Source: Sthenelais limicola | Taxonomy: Eukaryota > Annelida > Polychaeta > Phyllodocida > Sigalionidae | Length of the DNA stretch: 64,000 bases | Assembly: GCA_942159475.1 (NCBI GenBank) | Contig: OW804095.1 | Coordinates: forward strand, 154,768,536-154,832,535 | Reading direction: 5' to 3' | Part shown: positions 34,141-44,584 of the stretch, one piece after another | Position numbering within the stretch: the first letter of the stretch is position 1 | How the letters are laid out: the number at the start of each line of letters is the position of its first letter | Made by a program: the position numbers and the translations under genes | The notes under the pieces: generated by a model | Databases searched by the model: none | What the model was told of the DNA's origin: nothing | Seen by the model: the letters and a program-made list of their open reading frames with translations, nothing else

Positions 34141-34310
34141 TCCCTCTGTCTTCCCCAGGCTAATATAACCACCCACTACTGTAGGTTGTAACAATGTCCA
34201 TAGTGCAGTGCAGTCCATTAGCCACAGAGCACAATAATAGTTAGTTAACGCTGGGCCATGTAAGCAATTAGTGCATGTGCAGTCCATTAACTAGTAATCT
34301 CTCCTTACCC

Positions 34311-34440
34311 CTGCATGGGGTGTGAGGTGTGGGGCGGGGGGGGGGGGTTAGAGCATTACCCCTGCATGGGGTGTGGGGAGGTGTGGGGCGGGGGACGGGG
34401 GTGTGAGGAGGTGTGGGGGCGGGGGTTAAGGCAGCTATTA
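34311..34440. repeat. G-rich short tandem repeat
   Basis: CCCCTGCATGGGGTGTG occurs twice, joined by runs of GGGGGCGGGGG. G-quadruplex formation is plausible. Confidence 0.75.
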
Positions 34441-34565
34441 ACTAATAATCAATATTCACCCATCATCAACTTATACATATCGACCTTTATACCTTGGTGC
34501 CAGTAGTATGTACATAGAGCTGTCTCCCACCCACAGAATACCGGTCACGGCTAGACTATAATATG

Positions 34566-34870
34566 GCATGTGTTTCAGGAAAATGAGTCACAAGTCGCAA
34601 ACAATGAGTTTTGAGATATCATTATATTTGAAAAGATGAGATCAAGCGGATTCCTATGATAGTAAACAGTTGGACATCTTATAAGTATTTCTATATTCAA
34701 AGTTTGATATTTTTATTTAAAAAAAAAAGGTTTGCACTATTTCTGGATGGACAATTACTAGCAAAGTAGCTAAATATACTCTATACGATGACCTAAGATG
34801 TGCATAGAAATAGTTGATACAATGTCTCGAAATTTGATACATGTATTTATATTATAAACAGCGTTAAGCA
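34566..34870. mobile_element. MITE family B, copy 5 (right end lost)
   Basis: The left end CATGTGTTTCAGGAAAATGA is followed by GTCACAAGTCGCAAAC. The body has GAGATCAAGCGGATTCCTAT and CTATTTCTGGATGGACAATT, in the same order as copy 9. The expected right TIR is missing. Confidence 0.75.
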
Positions 34871-34939
34871 AGGCAACGATAACAGTGTATACGTAGTTAA
34901 AACCTCTGATATAATGTGATGTGTTGAATTCATAAATGA

Positions 34940-35647
34940 TACTATTCAAATGGAAATTCTTTCAATCGAAATGGAGTCTTTAATTCTCACATCTTGAGCA
35001 AATTACTACCTATTGCTAAGAGGAAGGAAATTAGATTTCTATGTCTTCTACCAAGATGTTGTAATTTCATTGAGGTAGAGCATGGACACAATCTCCGTAA
35101 TGTCAACAGGAGACATATAGCTGAGTATAGATGGAAATGGCAAGAATTAGTAGAAGCATTTTAGCTAAGGCCAAAAAAAATAGGTGTGTTTCCGATTTAC
35201 CCCCCCCCCCCCTACCTAGAAAAACCTTACCCTACCTAATTTATTTTTTACCATACCCGATTTTTTCCCCATCATATCTAACTTGTTTTGGATTTTTTGA
35301 CAAAAAAACCTTATAAAAGCAGGAAAACGGGTTTTCCTAACCCAAAACTGTCAAAAAGCACATTTCCCATGTTCAAAACAACTATTGTTATGAAAAAGAC
35401 ATTTTTTCAGTTCCCGGGAGGTGGTTTCCAAACAAAAAAAAATAACAAAAAAAAAAGTTACCACCCCCCCTACTTAGTTTTCAGCCAGAAAAATCGGAAA
35501 CACACCTATTTTTTTTTTGCCTAAGGTATTAGCATTTGGAATGGGCTACCTGAGGCTATACACATTGAGCTTGATCCTAAACGCTTAAACGCTAGGATAA
35601 AACAACTCTATCTAGCTAATTGTGTAAGGTCTGGACTAGTTGCATAA
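34940..35647 (+). pseudogene. LINE reverse-transcriptase ORF, C-terminal fragment split by a MITE
   Basis: The first piece (34940-35164) encodes about 74 residues, including LSKLLPIAKRKEIRFLCLLP and NVNRRHIAEYRWKWQELVEAF. After the MITE the frame resumes with ISIWNGLPEAIHIELDPKRL and ends NCVRSGLVA at a TAA (35645-35647). The WNGLP block is the 'WN.LP' motif near the C-terminus of many non-LTR reverse transcriptases. The upstream piece occupies the expected place just before it. The catalytic domain is absent. The insertion introduces a stop at 35162-35164, so the copy is dead. I know no host gene with this arrangement, but a domesticated exon cannot be ruled out. Confidence 0.6.
35169..35526 (-). 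mobile_element. MITE family C, copy 2 (complete, inverted relative to copy 1)
   Basis: Starts GGCCAAAAAAAATAGGTGTG and ends ATCGGAAACACACCTATTTT followed by a T run and GCC. The interior is the inverse of 18093-18448 throughout, including CTTATAAAAGCAGGAAAAC. The flanks read CTAAGG on both sides (35165-35170 and 35521-35526), a possible 3-6 bp target duplication. If TAA is the duplicated site, this would fit PIF/Harbinger. That is inference. Confidence 0.87.
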
Positions 35648-36180
35648 TGCTAGAAACAAAAAGATAGAAAAATCATGTGAAAAACTAACAGACTGGTATT
35701 TATTGGAATGTTATACTAGATATTGTATTAAGTTGCTTCTTTCACGTATACTAGTCATTGAAATATTTTCTTTGTCTTGAGTAGCACTGGAACATTGTCT
35801 TGAATGTAATGTATAAATACATGATGTATTCTTGATTATTAATGGTTAATATGAAAGAGCACGGCGTCAATACAACTGTATTATAATGTTTCTTAATTTT
35901 TCTTCCTCTCAAAAACTCGCCATTGACAAGGTGAAATGAGTTGGAATCCTTGTTTTTAAATTTCTTCTTGTTTATTATATCGTACCTAAAACTAGTATTA
36001 TATAAGGCTAGCTTATATAGAATATGTAAACATATTTCCTATCATGTACTGTCCTAAGTAGAGTTGATGTATAAACTGTTTTTCCTCTATCTGTTAATTC
36101 GATCAGGCTGTCTTGAAAATATTCATACTATATACGTGTGGAAATGTTGTAGACCTGAATAAAATATTTCCTAAAACTAA

Positions 36181-36510
36181 AACTTTTCCAAACCATCTAA
36201 AGTCATTTGAGTGAGTGAGTGAGATTGGTTGCTTTACGCCCTTATCAACACATTTAATATGGTTATATCAAGGGTGGGAGAGCTGAGAGGGAGGCAGTTT
36301 ATGATCATACCCAGGAAATAGAGATAGAGAAGAAGGGAGAGAGGGAGAGAGAGACAGAGAAAAGAGATAGAAAGGCACTTTATGGTCATACCCAGGACCA
36401 CTAAAGTCATTTGAGCTAAGTTTTGAAGGATTGTGTCAAGTTGGTTTTGCTACAGAGCTTCTAAAACGTCCTCATTTGTATTTGGAGGATAAAGTGAAAT
36501 AGCGCGGGAA
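36181..36510 (+). repeat. Dispersed repeat G, copy 2, interrupted by element S
   Basis: The left part is TTTTCCAAACCATCTAAAGT up to 36211. The right part resumes at 36401 with TTTTGAAGGATTGTGTCAAG and CATTTGTATTTGGAGGATAA. Both match 19010-19140 in order once the 36212-36400 insertion is removed. Confidence 0.65.
36212..36400 (+). mobile_element. SINE-like element S, copy 2, with 15-bp target duplication
   Basis: A 189-bp insertion is flanked by perfect direct repeats CTAAAGTCATTTGAG (36197-36211 and 36401-36415). It begins with GAGT repeats, then GATTGGTTGCTTTACGCCC and TTATATCAAGGGTGGGAGAG, then a purine-rich half containing two copies of a 'TTTATGRTCATACCCAGGA' block. The long target duplication indicates retroposition. 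No polymerase III A/B box is obvious, so the true 5' end may be lost or the element may be of another type. Confidence 0.8.
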
Positions 36511-36850
36511 TATTGATGACTTGTTTACACACACGCCACACAAACGCTGAGCCAGCGTCTGTGTGATATATAGATGTGGTAACAACACACTGTCCAGCAT
36601 AGGTCAAGTGGTATCTGTGTGTGTGTGGGGAGGGCGGGGGGGGGGGGTCAGTCCACAGTTGACCATTGACTTAGCATTCATTACATCCCTATGAACCATT
36701 TCTAATTAAGAGTCTCATAGTTCATATATGGCTAACCTCTTTAAGCCATGTCAGATTTGTTTACATGTCAGATCAGTGAATATGTCGATCTGAACAGGTT
36801 AGAAAATGTCTAAAAAATGTTGGTTCAACAACTTCACTTCTACTACATAT
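36511..36850. other. Unique stretch, nothing recognised
   Basis: Contains a GTGTGTGTGTGGGG and G-run patch at 36615-36650. Otherwise unremarkable. Confidence 0.5.
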
Positions 36851-37080
36851 TGAGCCTCTCTCCACATCCCCCAACCATTCTTCCCCTCTTCCCCTCCTCC
36901 CCCTCCTTCCCCTCCTTCCTCTCCTCCCCCTCCTCCCCCTCCTCTATCTCCCCCTCCTCCCCCCTCTATCTCCCCCACCCCTCCCTGCTCCACCTCTTCC
37001 CCTCCTCCCCTCTCCCCCTCTCCCCCTCTTCCCCTATCCCCCTCCCCCTCCCCCTCCCCCTCCTCCCCAGTCTCCAGTCC
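36851..37080. repeat. C/T-rich polypyrimidine tract
   Basis: CTCCTCCCCCTCCTTCCCC-type sequence, almost pure pyrimidine on the plus strand for over 200 bp. Confidence 0.85.
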
Positions 37081-37405
37081 CCATCGATGGCGAAATCTTT
37101 AGCATTGACTCGTTGTCATGGAAGCGCGCCAACACGTGACCGCTAGGGAACAGAATTGTCGTCTGCGCATTGACAAGCGTGACCTTTGATGGCCATTAGA
37201 AAGCTCAAGGTCAGGGTGAAGGTTATTCTGGTGCTCCAGCTGGTGGGCTCGACCCCACGTCTCCTCTCCGTCTCTTTCCTTCCCACTTGTTATGTCTCAT
37301 GTCGTCTAGTTGTCCTTTCTACCTTGATTATTCTCCTCATATACCTTAATGCCTTTCACCTGTGCTCCAACATAATGTAATAAAGCTATAAAATGACGCA
37401 TATAT
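37081..37405. other. Unique stretch, no gene recognised
   Basis: A 64-codon hydrophobic frame (37186-37380) lacks recognisable motifs. AATAAA lies at 37379-37384. Confidence 0.4.
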
Positions 37406-37531
37406 GTAATGTGTTACCGGGAAATGAGCCACAGGCCCCAAAATTGATATTCTTCAGAGTTATTTATAAGCAAGATCGGTTCGTTGGAAGATTCTTATTT
37501 TAGCTTGCCTAGCGCTGTTCGAGTTATTCAT
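37406..37531. mobile_element. MITE family B, copy 6 (left part only)
   Basis: TGTAATGTGTTACCGGGAAA is followed by TGAGCCACAGGCCCCAAAAT and TAAGCAAGATCGGTTCG, then TAGCGCTGTTCGAGTTATTC. It is continuous with the tandem repeat to its right. Confidence 0.65.
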
Positions 37532-37930
37532 ATTATGACTTATAGGACTGGATTTATCAATATTCTGCTGCTGTTATAATGTTTATACAAGAGTTACTCA
37601 TATTATGACTTACAGGACTGGATTTATCAATATTCTGCTGTTGTTGTATGTTTATACAAGAGTTACTCATATTATGACTTACAGGACTGAATGTATCAAA
37701 ATTCTGCTGCTTTTATATATGCTTATACAAGTGTTACTCACTTTATGACTCATAGGACAGAATGTATCAATATTCTGCTGCTTTTATATATGCTAATACA
37801 AGTGTTCCTCATATTATGACTTATAAGCCTGGATTTATCAATATTCTGCTGCTGGTATAAGCTTATACAAGAGTTACTCATATTATGACTTATAGGACTA
37901 AAGTTGTCCATATTTTGTTACTGTTAGGAT
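37532..37930. repeat. 68-70 bp diverged tandem repeat, 6 copies, growing from a family B MITE
   Basis: Units start near 37532, 37602, 37671, 37740, 37810 and 37880 with ATTATGACTTATAGGACTGG and contain TATCAATATTCTGCTGCTG. Divergence between units is about 10-15 percent by eye. The first unit continues directly from MITE sequence. Confidence 0.85.
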
Positions 37931-38205
37931 TGGAAGTCAATTCGGCCGAGAGACTATAATGATGGTTGCCACGGGCGATAATTAGTGAAGGCAGGATTTT
38001 GGCGGATGTGGGAAGTATAAATGTGTAGTTTTATGAAGCGCTGTAAAAAGCCGGCTGTATGTAACTATATGATACAGGACACCATGACAACCGCTCGTAT
38101 AGCCGGATTGCTATGACAATCGTTATAGATGTACCTCACTTCAAAATGACAACAACATTCCGGGCCACAGTTTGACGACTTGTACTGCACAGAAATTGTT
38201 TAACT
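37931..38205. other. Unique stretch, nothing recognised
   Basis: Ordinary sequence between two tandem arrays. Confidence 0.5.
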
Positions 38206-38800
38206 CAATCTTTTATTTTCAATTTCTCCTGTTTTTCTTCCTCCATTCTCTATCTCTCCCTTTCTCTCCCTCTCTCTCCTCTATCTCCCTCTCCGTTCTC
38301 TATCTCTCCCTCAATTCTCTATTCCTCCCTCCATTCTCTATTCTCTCCCTCCATTCTCTATCTCCCTCTCTGTTCTCTATCCCTCCCTCTGTTCTCTATC
38401 TCTCCCTCCATTCTCTATCTCTCCCTCCATTCTCTATCTCCCCCTCTGTTCTCTATCTCTCCCTCCATTCTCTGTCCCTCCCTCCAATCTCTATCTCCCC
38501 CTCTGTTCTCTATCTCTCCCTCCATTCTCTGTCCCTCCCTCCAATCTCTATCTCCCCCCTCTGTTCTCTATCTCTCCCTCCATTCTCTATCTCTCCCTCA
38601 ATTCTCTATCTCTCCCTCCATTCTCTATCTCACCCTCCGTTCTCTATCTCTCCCTCTGTTCTCTATCCCTCCCTCCGTTCTCTATCCCTCCCTCCGTTCT
38701 CTATCTCTCCCTCTGTTCTCTATCCCTACCTCCGTTCTCTATCCCCTCCTGTTGTTCTCTATCCCTCCCTCCGTTCTCTATCCCTCCCTCCGTTCTCTAT
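38206..38800. repeat. CT-rich minisatellite (about 19-20 bp period)
   Basis: Words CTCTATCTCTCCCTCCATT and CTCTATCCCTCCCTCCGTT alternate for nearly 600 bp. It joins the next array directly: the last CGTTCTCTAT runs into GAGTAGTATAGGG. The 235-codon Ser/Leu frame is a by-product. Confidence 0.88.
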
Positions 38801-40362
38801 GAGTAGTATAGGGAAATATGTGATTATCCCAGGTATGGGTAGTATAGGGGGAATATGTGATTATCCCAGGTATGAGTAGTATAGGGGAATATGTAAACAT
38901 CCCTGGTATAAGTAGTATAGGGAAATATGTGATTATCCCAGGTATAAGTAGTATAGGGAAAGATGTGTTTATCCCAGGTATAAGTAGTATAGGGAAAGAT
39001 GTGTTTATCCCAGGTATAAGTAGTATAGGGAAAGATGTGTTTATCCCTGGTATAAAGTAGTATAGGGAAAGATGTGTTTATCCCAGGTATGGTAGTATAG
39101 GGAAATATGTGTTTATCCCTAGTATAAGTAGTATAGGGGAATATGTGATTATCCCAGGTATGGGTAGTATAGGGAAAGATGTGTTTATCCCAGGTATGGG
39201 TAGTATAGGGAAATATGTGTTTATCCCTAGTATAAGTAGTATAGGGGAATATGTGATTATCCCAGGTATGGGTAGTATAGGAAAGATGTGTTTATCCCAG
39301 GTATGGGTTAGTATAGGGAAACTATGCTGATGATCCCAGGTATGAGTAGTATAGGGGAATATGTGATTATCCCAGGTATGAGTAGTATAGGGGAATATGT
39401 GATTATCCCAGGTATGAGTAGTATAGGGAAGGGTGTGATTATCCCAGGTATGGGTAGTATAGGGGAATATGTGATTATCCCAGGTATGGGTAGTATAGGG
39501 AAATATGTGATTATCCCAGGTATGAGTAGTATAGGGGAATATGTGATTATCCCAGGTATGAGTAGTATAGGGAAAGATGTGATTATTCCCAGGTATGAGT
39601 AGTATAGGGGAATATGTGATTATCCCAGGTATGAGTAGTATAGGGAAATTATGTGATTATCCCCAGGTATGAGTAGTATAGGGGAAGGGTGTGATTATCC
39701 CTGGTATGAGTAGTATAGGGGGAATATGTGTTTATCCCAGGTATGGGGTAGTATAGGGGAATATGTGATTATCCCAGGTATGAGTAGTATAGGGGAATAT
39801 GTGTTTATCCCAGGTATGAGTAGTATAGGGGGAATATGTGATTATCCCTGGTATGAGTAGTATAGGGGGAATATGTGATTATCCCCTGGTATGAGTAGTA
39901 TAGGGGAATATGTGATTATCCCTGGTATGAGTAGTATAGGGAAATATGTGATTATCCCTGGTATGGGTAGTATAGGGGAATATGTGATTATCCCAGGTAT
40001 GAGTAGTATAGGGAAGGGTGTGATTATCCCTGGTATGAGTAGTATAGGGGGAATATGTGTTTATCCCAGGTATGGGTAGTATAGGGGAATATGTGATTAT
40101 CCCAGGTATGAGTAGTAATGGGGAATATGTGATTATCCCAGGTATGGGTAGTATAGGGGAAATATGTGATTATCCCTGGTATGAGTAGTATAGGGGGAAT
40201 ATGTGATTATCCCTGGTATGAGTAGTATAGGGAAATATGTGATTATCCCTGGTATGGGTAGTATAGGGAAATATGTGATTATCCCTGGTATGGGTAGTAT
40301 AGAGGAATATGTGATTATCCCAGGTATAAGTAGTATAGGGGAATATGTGATTATCCCAGACA
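38801..40362. repeat. 36-bp minisatellite, about 43 copies
   Basis: Unit GGTATGAGTAGTATAGGGGA followed by ATATGTGATTATCCCA. Variants include GATGTGTTTATCCC, ATAAG for ATGAG, and CCTGG for CCAGG. The G run after GTATA varies from 3 to 5, shifting frames although the period is a multiple of 3. Variants cluster: the GATGTGTTT type occupies 38990-39300. Confidence 0.96.
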
Positions 40363-40904
40363 TTACACATGCATCAACACCCTAGTCGCATTAGGTTGGG
40401 CCTGGAAGACCAACAATGTTGTCCTGCTCTGTACAACTTGTGATGTGTTGTAATAAACATATATACAAAGTACAGTTTGTACATTGCTGCTTAGTAGCTC
40501 TGTGTAGTATACACCACTAGTTATTTACACACACATGTATGTGCCCACAACCTGGGCCTCCCCCCCCACCCCCCCTCACCACACACCTCTACCTTAACAA
40601 CAACAACCCTGACTTGAAGTGGTGTAGTGGTGTTTATAAACATAGAAAGACTACATAAATGTACACAACTAGTCATGTACACACAGAGATGTCACCACAA
40701 GCCTTTAGCCACACTGCCATATAGCGCAACCGCCACATAGCGCGACCGCCCCAACCGGCCCAGTATTGGCTCGCCTCCACCACTTTATTGCTCACTGATT
40801 GCTACCAAACCTTGTTACCATGGCAGCACACCTGGAGGCCCCCCCCTCTAGCTGGTAGGTAGCCTGCACTGCTGGTAGAGTGGTGCAGGGGTAGCAACAT
40901 TAGG
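40363..40904. other. Unique stretch, no gene recognised
   Basis: Contains a C-run at 40560-40578 and 'CATATAGCGCRACCGCC' words repeated near 40720-40750. No gene was identified. Confidence 0.5.
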
Positions 40905-41162
40905 CCGCCAGAATATATGGCTACAGTCTAGGCTCAGAGTTGTGAGGAGTCCCTCCAAAATAAGGGAAAGTCTCTCTAGCCCATATAGGCTTAGAGCCCA
41001 GAGACTCGCTCCAAACTGAGGGAAAGCCTTTCACTCCAAACAGCAAAATGCCATTAGAATCCCATTAAGCCTCCAACTACCTGGTAGGGAAACCATTAGC
41101 GCAGTAGGCGTCCAATCACTGACATAACAGTATCATCTGATCTGAGTAGCGCCACAATAAGG
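40905..41162 (-). repeat. Dispersed repeat H, copy 2 (inverted, cut by gap)
   Basis: The inverse complement of 41101-41147 matches 22352-22399. The inverse of 40925-41045 matches the block around 22545-22620. The right part is lost in the N run. Confidence 0.65.
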
Positions 41163-41362
41163 NNNNNNNNNNNNNNNNNNNNNNNNNNNNNNNNNNNNNN
41201 NNNNNNNNNNNNNNNNNNNNNNNNNNNNNNNNNNNNNNNNNNNNNNNNNNNNNNNNNNNNNNNNNNNNNNNNNNNNNNNNNNNNNNNNNNNNNNNNNNNN
41301 NNNNNNNNNNNNNNNNNNNNNNNNNNNNNNNNNNNNNNNNNNNNNNNNNNNNNNNNNNNNNN
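41163..41362. other. Assembly gap (200 N)
   Basis: Exactly 200 N, the same size as the gap at 9551, so probably a placeholder. Confidence 0.99.
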
Positions 41363-41501
41363 ATACGCGCTCCTCTGTCCTGCTCTCTTTCCTCTTGTTG
41401 TCTCTTTTTATAAATATTTGTATTGCTGTCAATTTTACTGATTTCATTCACTCCCATCGGCCATGTTAAGGCATTCCTGGGACAGGATCTGTCTGAGAAA
41501 T

Positions 41502-42290
41502 ATGATGTGTTTCAGGAAATACGTCACTAATCGCAAAAATGACATTTTCCAAAGTGATATTCATAGATGACGTCCACTGGGGTTAATCAATGGCTCTAAT
41601 ATCTGTTTAAATGGGAAATATATCCCACAAGGGTCGTTAACGAGGAACGATGTTCTTGTCAAACATACGAAACTACATTTATAAAGATCTTTAATATTGT
41701 CCAGAGTATCTACATACATTGAATCTACTTGTGGTCAAAACTGTGCAAATGTACAACCATCTTTTTATACTCGTATGTATTCTTAATATCTGTTTTTATT
41801 GCATTGAAGGCATAAATCACAAAAAAAAAACTATCTCCCCCAACTTTGGGTTGTATATCCTGTATAAATATTGGATTGACTAGTGAGTAAATATAGGATA
41901 TGGCCTCGCCATCGTGTAGGGTTCTCATTGTGTACTCCGAAGTAATGATTATCACTAATGTTGTTAATGTTAAATCCTGTACATATGAATATGTTTTGCC
42001 ATTTATGTACCATGAGATTATTGGGTTAACCAAACAATGTTCGCAAATAATATTTTTCTAAAAAAAAATATTCACAAGCTCCCTTAGATGAAATATTCCC
42101 ATTTTTTAGAGACTTCATGTGTTGAGTAGTCATATCGATCCATGTACCAAATTTTAACTCAGTACATTGAAGATGTCTTTGTCTTTCAAAGTTCATACTA
42201 TGGAGTATATTTAGTTACTGGTAATTGCCCACCCAGGAAAATTGCAAACTCTTTTCATAAATATATCAAAGCATAACATAAACACAAATT
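41502..42290 (-). mobile_element. MITE family B, copy 7, probably split by an insertion
   Basis: Bases 41502-41560 are a B terminus (TGATGTGTTTCAGGAAAT, ATCGCAAAAATGACATTTTC). Bases 42060-42290 are B interior in inverse orientation (GGAGTATATTTAGTTACTGG, AAAATTGCAAACTC). The ~480 bp between them is absent from other B copies, suggesting a later insertion. A 102-codon minus-strand frame (41725-42033) lies in this inserted part and has no recognisable motif. Confidence 0.5.
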
Positions 42291-42583
42291 TCGGTAACTA
42301 CCGGAAGAATATGCACTCTTTGTAGTACATAAAGGTATGTCGACCCTTTTGTCTGTTTGTATAATACTCGTCTGTACTCTTCGAAAAGACAAATAAAACA
42401 CTTCTTATCTTATCTTAAACCTTCCCCCCTCATGTAAACGATAGAAATATTGAAGATTTTACTTACACAACTTACGACTCTTACGACTCTTACGACTTTT
42501 AACCATGATGACTTACCTAGAAAAGAGCAAAACATGACAACATTAAATAATGTATTGACACAGGTTGACATGATATGAGCTGA
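42291..42583. other. Possible LINE/SINE 3' tail and a heptamer repeat
   Basis: At 42385-42418, AAATAAAACACTTCTTATC then TTATCTTAAAC is a plus-strand retroelement-like tail, like that at 17545-17576. CTTACGACT heptamer-type repeats follow at 42462-42500. Confidence 0.45.
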
Positions 42584-43871
42584 GCTGTGTTATATGAATT
42601 AAGACTGATATTGAGGACAGGGAGAGGGCTGTGTTATATGAATTAAGACTGATATTGAGGACAGGGAGAGAGCTGTGTTATATGAATTAAGACTGATATT
42701 GAGGACAGGGAGAGAGCTGTGTTATATGAATTAAGACTGATATTGAGGACAGGGAGAGAGCTGTGTTATATGAATTAAGACTGATATTGAGGACAGGGAG
42801 AGGGCTGTGTTATATGAATTAAGACTGATATTGAGGACAGGGAGAGAGCTGTGTTATATGAATTAAGACTGATATTGAGGACAGGGAGAGAGCTGTGTTA
42901 TATGAATTAAGACTGATATTGAGGACAGGGAGAGAGCTGTGTTATATGAATTAAGACTGATATTGAGGACAGGGAGAGGGCTGTGTTATATGAATTAAGA
43001 CTGATATTGAGGACAGGGAGAGAGCTGTGTTATATGAATTAAGACTGATATTGAGGACAGGGAGAGAGCTGTGTTATATGAATTAAGACTGATATTGAGG
43101 ACAGGGAGAGGGCTGTGTTATATGAATTAAGACTGATATTGAGGACAGGGAGAGAGCTGTGTTATATGAATTAAGACTGATATTGAGGACAGGGAGAGGG
43201 CTGTGTTATATGAATTAAGACTGATATTGAGGACAGGGAGAGAGCTGTGTTATATGAATTAAGACTGATATTGAGGACAGGGAGAGAGCTGTGTTATATG
43301 AATTAAGACTGATATTGAGGACAGGGAGAGAGCTGTGTTATATGAATTAAGACTGATATTGAGGACAGGGAGAGGGCTGTGTTATATGAATTAAGACTGA
43401 TATTGAGGACAGGGAGAGAGCTGTGTTATATGAATTAAGACTGATATTGAGGACAGGGAGAGGGCTGTGTTATATGAATTAAGACTGATATTGGGGACAG
43501 GGAGAGAGCTGTGTTATATGAATTAAGACTGATATTGAGGACAGGGAGAGGGCTGTGTTATATGAATTAAGACTGATATTGAGGACAGGGAGAGAGCTGT
43601 GTTATATGAATAATGGCTGATATTGAGGACAGGGAGAGGGCTGTGTTATATGAATTAAGACTGATATTGAGGACAGGGAGAGAGCTGTGTTATATGAATA
43701 ATGGCTGATATTGAGGACAGGGAGAGGGCTGTGTTATATGAATTAAGACTGATATTGAGGACAGGGAGAGGGCTGTGTTATATGAATTAAGACTGATATT
43801 GAGGACAGGGAGAGAGCTGTGTTATATGAATAATGGCTGATATTGAGGACAGGGAGAGAGCTGTGTTGGTT
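42584..43871. repeat. 44-bp minisatellite, about 29 copies
   Basis: Unit GCTGTGTTATATGAATTAAG then ACTGATATTGAGGACAGGGA then GAGA. Units are nearly identical. The last-but-one purine is A or G, with the G form recurring every 2-4 units, first as G-A-A-A blocks and later as G-A. Three late units share an AATAATGGCTG variant, and all lie beyond 43600. Confidence 0.97.
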
Positions 43872-44040
43872 GAATATGCCCACAGCCAGGAGTCAATATC
43901 AGGGTCCAAATGCTGTACTATTTGGGGAGGATTTCAAACCTTACTAAGCACTAGGCAAATCCTCCTCCCAGGGTAGTTATGATCTTGTCATTACGTTATG
44001 GCTCTTCATGTAGTCCTGGATTCTGCCCTGCTGAGGTAAG
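43872..44040. other. Short spacer with a half palindrome arm
   Basis: CACAGCCAGGAGTCAAT at about 43875-43891 matches the right arm of the foldback element at 16943-16979. The left arm is not seen, so this is a broken copy. Confidence 0.5.
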
Positions 44041-44075
44041 CACAGGATGTGCGGAAGACATACTGTGGTATTAAT

Positions 44076-44570
44076 TAGTGAGAGGAGACGGAGGTGGGGA
44101 GGGGGAAGGGGGAGGATCGGGGGGAGGAGTGGGGAGTTGGGGAAGATCGGGGGAGGAGAGGGGAGTGGCGGGGGATGGAATGCGGGTAGGACGACGGGGA
44201 GAAGGGCACGAGGCTTCAATCTGGTAATGTACATCAGTGCCATGTGACATTTGGGTCATGTGACATTAAATACATCAGGTATTATTTCATTAGCGAAATG
44301 AGAGAGAGAAGGGAGGGGGAGATGGAGAGGAGAGAGAGAGAGGAGAGAGAGGAGAGCGAGGAGAGAGAAGAGTGGGGAGAGAGAGGGAGGTGAGAGAGGG
44401 GAGGTGAGAGAGGGGAGCGAGGTGAGAGAGGGAGAAAGTGGGGAGAAAGAGAGAGAGATGAGAAAGAGGAGGAGGAGAGAGACGGGGAGAGGGACGGGGA
44501 GAGGGACGGGGAGAGAGACGGGGAGAGGGGGGAGGGAAAGGGACATGGAGAAGGGAAATGGGAGGTTGGG
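44076..44570. repeat. GA/G-rich polypurine tract
   Basis: 44076-44210 is GGGGAGGA-type; 44290-44570 is GAGAGAGG and GGGGAGAGGGAC-type. Purine-only runs of this length can form triplexes. Confidence 0.85.
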
Positions 44571-44584
44571 ATGAACAGAGGATT

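Larger units (their letters stand above)
34940..36180 (+). mobile_element. 3' end of a LINE, plus strand, interrupted by a family C MITE
   Basis: C-terminal ORF pieces lie at 34940-35164 and 35528-35647, separated by the MITE at 35169-35526. About 530 bp of 3' untranslated sequence follows, ending CTGAATAAAATATTTCC at about 36152-36168. The 5' side is truncated next to the family B copy at 34566. Confidence 0.65.

Noticed and set aside
41725..42033. 102-codon minus-strand frame
   Set aside because: Lies in the putative insertion in a B MITE. Hydrophobic and Asn/Ile-rich as expected from AT-rich DNA; no motif recognised.
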